Shown: positions 1 through 7,189, counted from the stretch's first letter. The stretch is 10,380 nt of DNA from Chlamydiota bacterium (GCA_021772355.1 JAJFMB010000127.1:1-10380), one strand, 5' to 3'. Notes: generated by a model from the sequence alone, not told the origin. A program made the numbers and translations.

Positions 1-532
1 GCAGGGGATCTAGCCACCAAACCCCCATATAGGTGAAGGCGTGGAAGTATAACGGGGAAAGGGAAGCACCAAAGCATAGAACACCGTAGATGGCCATTGT
101 TGCTGTATGCGTATGCTTAGGAAAGAGTGCAAGCATGTAAGGTGTTAAGATGGTTAACATGCTGCCAAAACCGAGACCTAAACAGAAAAGAGCGATCAGA
201 AGTAAAATGAAACAGAGATTTTGATGGTGGAGGGTAAGGGTGGTAAGGGTAAAGATAAGTGTGGATAAAGCATTAAAAAGAAGAGCGAAGAGAAAGAGGT
301 TGCGATGTCCCTTTTTTTCTTCAAACTTACCGCCAAAGTAAGAGATGAACAGCGCTGCGATGATCATGGGGATAAAAAGAATTACGTATTCGTGAGGAGT
401 AAGTCCATGATAATCGGGGTTTGTGAGAAGAGTAGCGGCTGCCGGGTACATGACAAGGCAAATCCCTTGAGCAAAGGCAGCAACAAAGAGCAATATACAT
501 TTAGTTAGATGCTTCTCTTTCATATTCTGCAT
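1..532 (-). CDS. Major facilitator superfamily transporter, N-terminal part (cut by left edge)
   Basis: An inner-membrane secondary transporter of unknown substrate. Translating the minus strand gives about 177 residues before the window ends. They form a run of hydrophobic helices: residues roughly 10-30, 48-65, 76-98, 105-130 and 140-160. A charged loop between helices 2 and 3, GGKFEEKKGHRN, matches the position and character of MFS motif A (GxLxDrxGrr). Two in-frame ATGs are possible, at 532 (MQNMKEK) and 523 (MKEKHL). Neither has a clear Shine-Dalgarno, so the longer start is given. The gene starts about 20 bp after the speA stop on the same strand, so it is probably co-transcribed with the arginine decarboxylase. 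It may export agmatine or another polyamine, or import arginine, but that is inference from position only. The family call is fairly firm; the substrate is unknown. Confidence 0.75.
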   Translation of the reverse strand, partial: MQNMKEKHLTKCILLFVAAFAQGICLVMYPAAATLLTNPDYHGLTPHEYVILFIPMIIAALFISYFGGKFEEKKGHRNLFLFALLFNALSTLIFTLTTLTLHHQNLCFILLLIALFCLGLGFGSMLTILTPYMLALFPKHTHTATMAIYGVLCFGASLSPLYFHAFTYMGVWWLDPL

Positions 533-552
533 CAAAACATATAGTTGGTTTT

Positions 553-2445
553 TTATGCTACTAAGTAGGTGTAGCTATCGAGTGCTTGTTTGAATTTTTT
601 TCGAAGCTTTGCGGCTTCTTGGTGATCAAGCAAACCCGACTTTAGTGATTTTTCAATGTGAAGACGTAGGCTTTCAATAAAGTCATTGGGTTTGTACTGC
701 ACAGAATGTAGGACATCTTTGATGGTGTGTCCTTCAATATAGTGGGTAATTTCCCATTGGTTGTTTTCGTCGAGATCGACTTGTATGATATTGGTATTGC
801 CAAAGAGATTATGCAGGTTGCCTAATGTCTCTTGGTAGGCACCGACTAAGAAAATTCCAAGGTAGTAGGGTTTGCCGTCAAATTCGTGAAGATAAATATG
901 GTCTCGAGGTTGCTGGCCGTTGGGAAACTGTGAAATTTGTCCATCACTGTCACAAGTGAGATCGGCGATGATACTTCTTTTAGTTGGTTCTTCGTGCAGG
1001 CGGTGCAAAGGAACGACAGGAAAGACTTGCTCAATTGCCCATGAATCCAGAAGGGACTGGAAAACAGAGAAATTACAGAAATAGGTGTCTGTTAAGTTGT
1101 GGTCTAATTGCTTCACTTCTTCGAGAATATTTTGGGCCTGTGTCGCAACGTGGCGAATTTTTACTTTGATGTAGCGGCATGTGCGTTCTGCATAAGCTCT
1201 TTCTCTAAGAGTGAGATTTCCCTGGATAAACTCTTCCACAATCCGTTCATTGAGTTCTAAAGCATCGTGTAAGCATTCCTGAAAGTTGTTTTGGTCAATA
1301 TTGTGAAAAAGGAGGTAGAGGTTTTTTGTGATCTCATTTTCACTACATGGAGGTTGAATAGAATCTGGGACATTTGTGCGCGTTGTGGAATCGATCACTT
1401 GTGTTACTAATACCGAATGATGGGCAACAAGGGCGCGACCGGATTCGGAAATAATAATCGGATCATCAACTTCTGCTTTGCGACACGCTTCGCCGATTGC
1501 ATAAACGACATCACGGGCGTACTCTTCGACTGAGTAGTTCATAGAGGAGTCATGAGAAACTCTGGAACCTAGGTAGTCAACAGCGAGCCCTCCTCCGACA
1601 TCAAAGAAAGTGAGAGAAGGACAGCACTCTGCTAATACCGTATACATGTGTGAGGCTTCACGGAGAGCTTTTTTTACAGCAAGGATTTCAGTGATTTGAC
1701 TGCCGATATGAAAGTGGAGAAGTTTGACCCAGCTGGTTTTATTCGTCGCTTTTAATTGATCTAAGGCGTGGATCATTTCGTCAGTGCTGAGTCCAAATTT
1801 TGCTAAATTTCCTCCGGAAGAGGCCCACTTTCCGCTTCCTTGACTTGTCGGTTTCATTCTAAAACCGATTTCTGCCTCGACGTTAAGTTGATTGGCGATG
1901 GCGAGAATTAAGGGAAGTTCTTGCAGTTGCTCCACTATGATAATGGCTCGTCTTCCAAGTTTTTGCGATAGAAGGGCAAGCTCGATGTATTCGGCATCTT
2001 TGTATCCGTTGCAAAGAAGAAGACTTCCCGGTGAAAAGGGGATGCTTAGTACGGCCAACAGCTCAGGTTTGCTTCCAACTTCTAAGCTTAAAAATTTGTC
2101 TTTTCCGGCTTGTTGAATGGTCTCCACGACATGTCTTTGCTGATTGACCTTGATAGGGAAGGCAAGACGGTAGGAGCTGCGATAATCGTAGGTTTGAATG
2201 GCCTCTTCAAACGCTTGGTAAATAGAAGCTATGCGATCGCGGATGATTCCCTGAAATCGGATGAGTATGGGAGGTTCGATCCCTCTTTGGATCAAGGATT
2301 GCGTGAGCGAGTAGAGATCACATTGTGAACCTATTTTATCAGGTTGTGCAACAACATGTCCTTGATCATTTACATCAAAATAATTTTCGCTCCAACCTTT
2401 AATGTTGTAGGGAGATTTTTTAAGTTCTTCTGTTGTTAAATTCAT
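553..2445 (-). CDS. speA: Biosynthetic arginine decarboxylase (PLP-dependent, fold type III)
   Basis: Converts L-arginine to agmatine and CO2, the first step of the agmatine route to putrescine. The protein is 630 residues from ATG 2445, close to the usual 630-660 of SpeA. Visible family signatures, in order: YNIKGWSENYFDVND near the start; FPIKVNQQRHV, whose Lys99 should form the PLP Schiff base; QGSGKWASSGG; HFHIGSQ; DVGGGLAVDY; ESGRALVAHH; and CDSDG with Cys498, the active-site cysteine contributed by the C-terminal barrel. The match to E. coli SpeA runs end to end, finishing with YTYL. An in-frame GTG at 2466 with AAGGAA about 12 nt upstream is an alternative start giving 637 residues; the ATG lacks a good Shine-Dalgarno, so the start is uncertain. 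It is distinct from AaxB, the small pyruvoyl-dependent decarboxylase of Chlamydiaceae. It heads an apparent operon with the MFS gene and diverges from the porin gene. Confidence 0.95.
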   Translation of the reverse strand: MNLTTEELKKSPYNIKGWSENYFDVNDQGHVVAQPDKIGSQCDLYSLTQSLIQRGIEPPILIRFQGIIRDRIASIYQAFEEAIQTYDYRSSYRLAFPIKVNQQRHVVETIQQAGKDKFLSLEVGSKPELLAVLSIPFSPGSLLLCNGYKDAEYIELALLSQKLGRRAIIIVEQLQELPLILAIANQLNVEAEIGFRMKPTSQGSGKWASSGGNLAKFGLSTDEMIHALDQLKATNKTSWVKLLHFHIGSQITEILAVKKALREASHMYTVLAECCPSLTFFDVGGGLAVDYLGSRVSHDSSMNYSVEEYARDVVYAIGEACRKAEVDDPIIISESGRALVAHHSVLVTQVIDSTTRTNVPDSIQPPCSENEITKNLYLLFHNIDQNNFQECLHDALELNERIVEEFIQGNLTLRERAYAERTCRYIKVKIRHVATQAQNILEEVKQLDHNLTDTYFCNFSVFQSLLDSWAIEQVFPVVPLHRLHEEPTKRSIIADLTCDSDGQISQFPNGQQPRDHIYLHEFDGKPYYLGIFLVGAYQETLGNLHNLFGNTNIIQVDLDENNQWEITHYIEGHTIKDVLHSVQYKPNDFIESLRLHIEKSLKSGLLDHQEAAKLRKKFKQALDSYTYLVA

Positions 2446-2526
2446 CTTCTGGTCATTTTTTTGCACGAATTTATCTGGTTCCTTTTTTTTCTACCATAAA
2501 AAAGAAGATTATGAATAAATCATGGT

Positions 2527-3882
2527 ATGATGAATCGATTGCTTCCCGTTACTTTATTATTTCTGAGTCTTTTTTCTTCTGTTTACGGAGCTTATACAAA
2601 ATTTTCTGCACTAAGTGAAGAAAGGCATGAGGAACTAGCAGAACACATTTCTAGTGGTGATCATAAAAAGGAAACATCTCTTTTAAAGCGAAAACACCTG
2701 CTGGGAGGTTGGGGAGGAGTACGTGAGTGGCTTTTAGAACGAGGGATTACTACCACCTCTTCTTATGTAAATGATGCCTTGGGTAACCCTCTTGGAGGGG
2801 AGAGTCAGGGATTTACTCAGACGGGATCCTGGGGACTGGATTTTAGAGCTGATCTCAAAAAGATTTTTGGATGGTGCGGGGCAGAATTTTATACCTCGGT
2901 TCTTTGGCGTTCAGGGACTAGTCTTTCAAAAAAATTCATCGGAAACCAGTTTCCTGTTCAGCAGGTGTATGGTGGTCAAACTGTTCGTTTAAATGAGGTT
3001 TATTTTCAGCAGAGGCTCCCTAAAGGGGATTTCATGTGCCAAATCGGCCGTTTAGATGCCGGCAATCACTTTTTACAAAATCCTTTGTATTATAAGTTTG
3101 TTAGTAATGCCTTCTGCGGTAATCCGATTGGTGTATTCTTTAATTTTCCGGCTTTCACAGCCTACCCTAATCCCACATGGGCAGCCTATATGGAGGTGAA
3201 GCCCACTCCAAAATTTTTGGTGAAGTTTGCTGTATTTAATGCTAATAACCGCATATTTAAAAATGCCTACCATGGTCTGAATTTCACTTTCGATAATAAC
3301 TTTGGGGTTCAGTGGATTACGGAGTGGGGTTATTTGCATCAGCAGCAAAAAGAGGATAGGGGACTACCTGGTAACTATAAGGTGGGCGCCATGTACCAAA
3401 CCGGTACTGTTGCTCTTTTCGACGGAGGGACAGTACGAGGGAACTATTTCTGGTATCTGCATGTTGATCAAATGATCTACCGAAAAGGGGGGCCGGAGTC
3501 AAAGCTTGGGGCAACACCTTTTGCTGTTGTGTTATTAACACAAAATGACCGCAATCTTTTCCCAGTGTTTTTCACCACTGGATTAGTTTACAAAGGTCTT
3601 ATTCCAAAAAGAGAAAAGGATGATACAACCTTTGGTGTCGCCTACGGTTCTTACAGTAGCTCTTTAAGAAAAGTGCAGCGCGAATCGAGAATGAGAGGCG
3701 TTGTGGGACCATTTGGAGATAAGTCTCAAAATTATGAGATGGTGATAGAGCTGAACCACTGGTTTCAAGTGACTCCTTGGCTTTCTATCATTCCGGATAT
3801 GCAGTATATTATTAAGCCTCGCGGATTGAGCGATGTTCCCAATGCCCTTGTCTTCGGAGCGGAGATAGAGATCGAAATTTAA
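2527..3882 (+). CDS. OprB-family outer-membrane porin (AaxA-like)
   Basis: A 451-residue outer-membrane beta-barrel. Residues 1-22 are a clear Sec signal peptide: a basic start (MMNRLL), a hydrophobic stretch, and cleavage after VYG or VYGA. The mature part carries the carbohydrate-selective porin (OprB) pattern: GWGGVREWLLERGI near residue 61, then alternating aromatic strands, including the conserved style of LNEVYFQQRLP, QIGRLDAGNHF and PNPTWAAYMEVKPTPKF. It ends on a strand (FGAEIEIEI), as barrels do. ATG 2527 is followed by a second ATG at 2530; an in-frame stop lies at 2512, so the start is well bounded, though no strong ribosome site is seen. In Chlamydiaceae the OprB-family protein AaxA admits arginine as part of AaxABC. 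Placement beside speA suggests a similar role, whereas co-transcription with the phosphodiesterase suggests phosphodiester or sugar uptake. The family call is good; the substrate is not determined. Confidence 0.85.
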   Translation: MMNRLLPVTLLFLSLFSSVYGAYTKFSALSEERHEELAEHISSGDHKKETSLLKRKHLLGGWGGVREWLLERGITTTSSYVNDALGNPLGGESQGFTQTGSWGLDFRADLKKIFGWCGAEFYTSVLWRSGTSLSKKFIGNQFPVQQVYGGQTVRLNEVYFQQRLPKGDFMCQIGRLDAGNHFLQNPLYYKFVSNAFCGNPIGVFFNFPAFTAYPNPTWAAYMEVKPTPKFLVKFAVFNANNRIFKNAYHGLNFTFDNNFGVQWITEWGYLHQQQKEDRGLPGNYKVGAMYQTGTVALFDGGTVRGNYFWYLHVDQMIYRKGGPESKLGATPFAVVLLTQNDRNLFPVFFTTGLVYKGLIPKREKDDTTFGVAYGSYSSSLRKVQRESRMRGVVGPFGDKSQNYEMVIELNHWFQVTPWLSIIPDMQYIIKPRGLSDVPNALVFGAEIEIEI

Positions 3883-3883
3883 T

Positions 3884-3890
3884 AAGGAAA
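3884..3890 (+). promoter_or_regulatory. Ribosome binding site of the phosphodiesterase gene
   Basis: AAGGAAA directly follows the porin stop codon and sits about 3-5 nt before ATG 3894. It fixes this start and supports translation from a porin-phosphodiesterase message. Confidence 0.6.
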
Positions 3891-3893
3891 GAT

Positions 3894-4631
3894 ATGAATA
3901 AACTTATGTTTGCTCTTAGTTTCTCTTCTTGTTTGCATGCGGTTGAAATTATCGGACATAGAGGGGCGCCTTTTGATGCCCCCGAAAATACCATTCTCTC
4001 CTTTCAAAAAGCATGGGAAGCGGGTGCTGATGCTGTGGAGGGAGATTTTTGGCTGACTAAGGATGGGGTTGTGGTTTGTTCTCACGATCCCAAAACGCTT
4101 GATCTGGATATTACAAAATCCACCTTGTCTGAAATTAAAGAGGTGTATCCGTTGATGCCAACACTGCAAGAGGTATTGGCAACGGTTCCTAAGGGAAAGA
4201 AGTTCTATATCGAAATCAAAAGAGGAAAAGAAATTGTTCCTCACGTGAAGAAAGCAATAGAATCGTCTGGACTTTCTAATGATCAGATCACAATGCTCTC
4301 TTTTGATAAAGAGGTTGTGAAAGCGAATCGTCAGATAATGCCCGAGGTGAAGAATTTCTACTCTATAGCATTTGCTTTGAAGGATCAACGACCCCACCAA
4401 TTTGGAAAAAGTCCACAAGAGCTCTTCGACCAAGCGTGTGAACTAGGTGCAACCGGCTTATGCTTGCAAGGAGATAAAACACAAGTTGCTCAAATTTTGG
4501 CTCTTCAAAAAAAACCGCTTCCCTGGGTGGTGTGGACAATTGACGACGTGGAACAAGCTAAAGAGTTTAGCGATATGGGGGCTTTGGGAATAATTTCTAA
4601 TGTGCCAGCTAAGATGAAGGAAAGTCTGTAG
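3894..4631 (+). CDS. Secreted glycerophosphodiester phosphodiesterase (GDPD family)
   Basis: Hydrolyses deacylated phospholipid headgroup diesters to glycerol-3-phosphate and an alcohol. The 245-residue protein has a short signal peptide (residues 1-16, cleavage after CLHA), so a periplasmic location is likely. The GDPD TIM-barrel signatures are complete: HRGAP with His22 and Arg23, PENT with Glu31, Glu49 and Asp51 in the VEGDFWLTKDG segment, a second catalytic His64 in SHDP, Glu107 and Lys109 in YIEIK, then VVWTIDD and the terminal GIISNVP (usually GIITDxP). It is single-domain, about the normal size for bacterial secreted or cytosolic GDPDs. Its start lies 11 bp after the porin stop, with AAGGAA just upstream, so the two are almost certainly one operon. 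Its 3' end overlaps the convergent mgtC-like gene. The enzyme class is confident; the actual headgroup preference is unknown. Confidence 0.92.
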   Translation: MNKLMFALSFSSCLHAVEIIGHRGAPFDAPENTILSFQKAWEAGADAVEGDFWLTKDGVVVCSHDPKTLDLDITKSTLSEIKEVYPLMPTLQEVLATVPKGKKFYIEIKRGKEIVPHVKKAIESSGLSNDQITMLSFDKEVVKANRQIMPEVKNFYSIAFALKDQRPHQFGKSPQELFDQACELGATGLCLQGDKTQVAQILALQKKPLPWVVWTIDDVEQAKEFSDMGALGIISNVPAKMKESL

Positions 4632-5082
4632 CTTTTTTTGTTTCGTTGGGTTGTTTCTTGCTTAGCATTGTCATAAGAACGATGAGCATCATCAGTGTGG
4701 AAAGAGCAGAAATTGCATGCATACCGTAACCACATGACATGCCGATTGCAGCTGTCGACCATAAGGTCACAGAAGAGGTTAATCCATGGATAGAGAATTG
4801 CTCCTTGAAGATAAAGGCAGCGCAGATAAAGCCTATTCCTGAGACGATTTGTCCCGAAATACGTGTGATGTCAATATTTGTTTTGCCCATAGTATGATGG
4901 AGAGCGTCGCTTGATACGATAGTAAAAAGCGCTGTTCCCATCGCAAAGATGACATACACTTTTGCAGAGGCGTAATCGGTATGATGTTGTCTTTCTAAAC
5001 CAATAAGTAATCCCAAAAAAGCTGCGATCAGGACCCGTACAAAAAGGTGCATTTCGCTAATCCACATACTCATGTCTATCAT
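4609..5082 (-). CDS. MgtC/SapB-family inner-membrane protein
   Basis: A 157-residue membrane protein matching the N-terminal hydrophobic domain of the MgtC/SapB family. The signatures are FLGLLIGLERQ after the first helix, AMGTALFTIVSS, SGQIVSGIGFICAAFIFK, GLTSSVTLWSTAAIGMSCGYG and a last helix with ISALSTLMMLIVL. Four or five membrane segments are evident. The soluble C-terminal domain of Salmonella MgtC is absent, as in many short family members. The usual aGLRTH loop after GLERQ is replaced by YASAKVY, which is unusual. The family is linked to low-magnesium survival and to inhibition of F1Fo ATP synthase in pathogens; the function here is unknown. ATG 5082 is chosen because GGAG (5089-5092) lies 6 nt upstream. 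The start is one base beyond the stop of the upstream acyltransferase gene, so the two are translationally coupled. Confidence 0.85.
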   Translation of the reverse strand: MIDMSMWISEMHLFVRVLIAAFLGLLIGLERQHHTDYASAKVYVIFAMGTALFTIVSSDALHHTMGKTNIDITRISGQIVSGIGFICAAFIFKEQFSIHGLTSSVTLWSTAAIGMSCGYGMHAISALSTLMMLIVLMTMLSKKQPNETKKATDFPSS

Positions 5083-5083
5083 T

Positions 5084-6232
5084 TTAAACTCCGAAGTGTT
5101 TCATGAAAGGAACACCTATATTGTTAATGACTCCACCTAGCATCGTCCAGGATAGTCTTCGGTGAAAGGGTAAGTGCCGGTGATAGACAGCAGTGTATTC
5201 AAGATCACTGTGAGCGCGGCGCAAGAGTTTATATTGTGACGCCCCGGCACTTTGGTTGACGAGAAGTCCTTGCTCCCTTGCTTCGAGAGTGAGGACTGTA
5301 GAGATCATGCGATAAAGACCTAGTTCTTGAGGAAGTGTGGTGTCATAACCGAAAATAGGGGATGTCGCGACGCCGTTTTTGGCGAAATAGCCCATCACAG
5401 CATCGATTTTTCCCTCTTTTTTCAAGACTTTAATTTGCAGGATGTCTTTTTTTATCGTTAACGAGATAAAGTTGACGTTGAGTTTGGGAGAATATTTCGA
5501 ATACTTTTGGATATATAGCGATTGATACAGCTCAACCAGCCGGGTATAGTCTTCTGTTGTGAGGTCTTTACCATCGAGGACTTCGTAATTACTCTCCTTC
5601 AGTACTTTCATATCACTTTTAAACATGCGCGCCTTAAAGGGAGCTTTGCTTTTTGTGTCTAAGAAAAAGACAGGACGAGAGGCAATAAGGGCGCATTTGT
5701 TATTTTTAAGAAGATCGTAGCAACTTGTCTTGTCGAACTGGGTAATAGAGCGAAACGCGATAGCGTGATCGGGATAACGTTTTTTTAATTCGCAAATGAT
5801 GGTGCGAATTTGTTCTTGAGAGAGTTTGGGGTAGAGGTTCGTGGTAAATAACCAGTTGTTTACAAAGATTATTTTGTTGATTTTTCCTTTCTGCAAGGTT
5901 TTTTGAAAGAGGCGCAGGAAAAAAGTTGAGATATTTTTGACAAGGGGATTACTAATGCTCTCTACTTTTTCTAGCCCGCAATTGACGAAGAGCGTGTAAG
6001 GAGAACAGACATAGGAGTTCTCATATTCCGTGTTATTGATGGTTGCCGGCAACACAAGATCATCCACTTGAATGGCAATCATCTCTGTGTCGGTATTATC
6101 GATATAGTGTTGTGCACCTTCTTTGATAATAGGTAGCAGGTAGCTTTTGGTATACTGACCATCGGCTGTATCCGGCCAAACCAGTTTATCAATGCTGACC
6201 TTATCAAATATGGTTACGGCACACTTGGGCAT
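5084..6232 (-). CDS. GNAT/FemAB-like acyltransferase family protein
   Basis: A 382-residue soluble protein that I recognise only as a probable member of the acyl-CoA N-acyltransferase (GNAT/FemAB-like) superfamily. No biochemical role can be assigned. Visible blocks are LPATINNTEYENSYVCSPYT (59-79), VNNWLFTTNLYP (124-135), AIAFRSITQFD (157-167), then an apparent acyltransferase fold with RLVELYQSLYIQKYSKYSP (231-249), AVMGYFAKNGVATSPIFGYDT (278-298), QELGLYRMISTVLTLEA (302-318) and the tail HRHLPFHRRLSW. The helix-strand order in the C-terminal half, with a substrate strand followed by an amphipathic helix after PQELGLYR, is typical of GNAT proteins. There is no signal peptide or membrane segment. 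AGGAGATT directly before ATG 6232 supports the start. It is the first gene of an operon with the mgtC-like gene. Possible roles are peptidoglycan-precursor or small-metabolite acylation. Confidence 0.5.
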   Translation of the reverse strand: MPKCAVTIFDKVSIDKLVWPDTADGQYTKSYLLPIIKEGAQHYIDNTDTEMIAIQVDDLVLPATINNTEYENSYVCSPYTLFVNCGLEKVESISNPLVKNISTFFLRLFQKTLQKGKINKIIFVNNWLFTTNLYPKLSQEQIRTIICELKKRYPDHAIAFRSITQFDKTSCYDLLKNNKCALIASRPVFFLDTKSKAPFKARMFKSDMKVLKESNYEVLDGKDLTTEDYTRLVELYQSLYIQKYSKYSPKLNVNFISLTIKKDILQIKVLKKEGKIDAVMGYFAKNGVATSPIFGYDTTLPQELGLYRMISTVLTLEAREQGLLVNQSAGASQYKLLRRAHSDLEYTAVYHRHLPFHRRLSWTMLGGVINNIGVPFMKHFGV

Positions 6233-6235
6233 AAT

Positions 6236-6240
6236 CTCCT
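6236..6240 (-). promoter_or_regulatory. Ribosome binding site of the acyltransferase-like gene
   Basis: AGGAG on the minus strand, 3 nt before ATG 6232. It is one of the strongest ribosome sites in the window and supports the chosen start. The spacing is shorter than the common 5-9 nt. Confidence 0.6.
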
Positions 6241-6256
6241 TGGAAACACATTTTTA

Positions 6257-6262
6257 AATATA
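6257..6262 (-). promoter_or_regulatory. Possible -10 element for the acyltransferase-mgtC operon
   Basis: TATATT on the minus strand matches TATAAT at five of six positions and lies about 25 bp before the start codon. A -35 box at 17-18 bp spacing is poor (CCTACA), so this is a weak candidate. The 87-bp gap to the upstream RNA ligase gene is enough for a separate promoter. Confidence 0.3.
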
Positions 6263-6319
6263 GCCCTTCTTAGAAACATATGTAGGACGGGAGGGGGATA
6301 AAAGCAAGTAAATTTTTTA

Positions 6320-7114
6320 TTACTTTTTTATGAGCATTTGGAATTCCAAAATGTCATTGTCTGTTGCACTGTCATGCATGCTGACTGCTTTTATGGGACA
6401 TTTTTTATTGCGGTCGATTCTTTTAATCAAATGATTAAGTTCGATGATAAGCGCGTCTAAGCTTTCTACCTCTGACAACTCAATGTGCTGAATAAATGAG
6501 GGGAACTCAAATGCGAGAGCCATTTGTGCATTTCTATATAATTGAGATAATGATTCGCCTCTGATGAGAAATATATTCTCTTCGATTAACTCTATTGCAG
6601 GAACGAGTGCGTAATTCCAAAGATTTTGGTAACGAGAAAAGCCAAGACTTTCTAGCAGTTGAATTTCATTGAACATGACAGGAAGGGGGTTAAAAGACTT
6701 TTTCCAGGGTTTAATGGAAAAAGGTTTCCGACATATTGTGACGTGGGGCGTAAAGGGTTTGTCTGCCTTTGCCGGAAAGAAACCGTGCACGCTCAACCAC
6801 TCTACTATGGAGTGCTGGTAGTTGAGGACTACTGCTGTTTGTGGACCAAAATCGACGTGCCACGCCATGGCGCGGGGATGGCGGGGGGGAAGGACGAGGC
6901 ACTCATTAAAAACGCCTACAGGACAAACTTTAAAAGGGGGTTTAGGAAAGAATGAGAGATGCTGTTCAAGACCGCTGAAATTAGTGTCTCCAAGAAAGGC
7001 TAATGTGAGATGGCGGTGCTTCTCCTCGACTATCCTGCCTTCTGGATATGCTTTTGGCCAGGGACAATGAGTTGTAAATCCAAAAAATAGACGCTTTATA
7101 TTATTTTCTGTCAT
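6320..7114 (-). CDS. 2'-5' RNA ligase/cyclic phosphodiesterase (LigT-like) fused to an archease-like domain
   Basis: Residues 1-172 form a 2H phosphoesterase of the LigT/ThpR type, which acts on 2',3'-cyclic phosphate or 2'-5' bonds in RNA. Both HxTx motifs are present: His35-Leu-Thr37-Leu and His124-Val-Thr126-Ile. The closing ESLGFSRYQNLW segment is also typical. LigT proteins normally end near residue 180. Here about 90 more residues follow that resemble archease, the activator of the RNA ligase RtcB: IRGESLSQLYRNAQMAL (184-200), a hydrophobic acidic helix with SLDALIIELNHLIKRID (218-234), and IKAVSMHD (241-248) like the family's KAITYHD. The central archease strands are missing. The first metal aspartate position appears to be Glu and the final Asp is replaced by IleLys. 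The LigT call is strong; the archease call is from memory of the family and moderately sure. No clear Shine-Dalgarno precedes ATG 7114. Confidence 0.85.
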   Translation of the reverse strand: MTENNIKRLFFGFTTHCPWPKAYPEGRIVEEKHRHLTLAFLGDTNFSGLEQHLSFFPKPPFKVCPVGVFNECLVLPPRHPRAMAWHVDFGPQTAVVLNYQHSIVEWLSVHGFFPAKADKPFTPHVTICRKPFSIKPWKKSFNPLPVMFNEIQLLESLGFSRYQNLWNYALVPAIELIEENIFLIRGESLSQLYRNAQMALAFEFPSFIQHIELSEVESLDALIIELNHLIKRIDRNKKCPIKAVSMHDSATDNDILEFQMLIKK

Positions 7115-7183
7115 GAATGGAAATAGTATTTCATTTCTTTAAAAATTAACATGGTTTTGTTACACCTATGACTTAATCTTCAC

Positions 7184-7189
7184 AAGGAG
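7184..7189 (+). promoter_or_regulatory. Ribosome binding site of the DUF1761 gene
   Basis: AAGGAG, 7 nt before ATG 7197. It is a consensus site that fixes the start. Confidence 0.75.

Noticed and set aside
305..508. Plus-strand 67-residue open frame in the left end
   Set aside because: It is antisense to the MFS transporter, which has clear membrane helices on the minus strand.
3879..4433. Minus-strand 184-residue open frame opposite the phosphodiesterase
   Set aside because: It is antisense to a complete GDPD gene, is rich in unusual residue order, and has no recognisable motif.
4607..4639. Short inverted repeat AGCTA/TAGCT followed by seven T after the phosphodiesterase stop, as an intrinsic terminator
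   Set aside because: The stem is only five pairs with a 17-nt loop, which is too weak to call.
6306..6325. AT-only inverted repeat at the end of the RNA ligase gene
   Set aside because: It has about six A-T pairs and overlaps the stop codon. It is expected by chance in AT-rich sequence.
6659..7070. Plus-strand open frames inside the RNA ligase gene
   Set aside because: They are antisense shadows of a well-supported gene, with no family signal.
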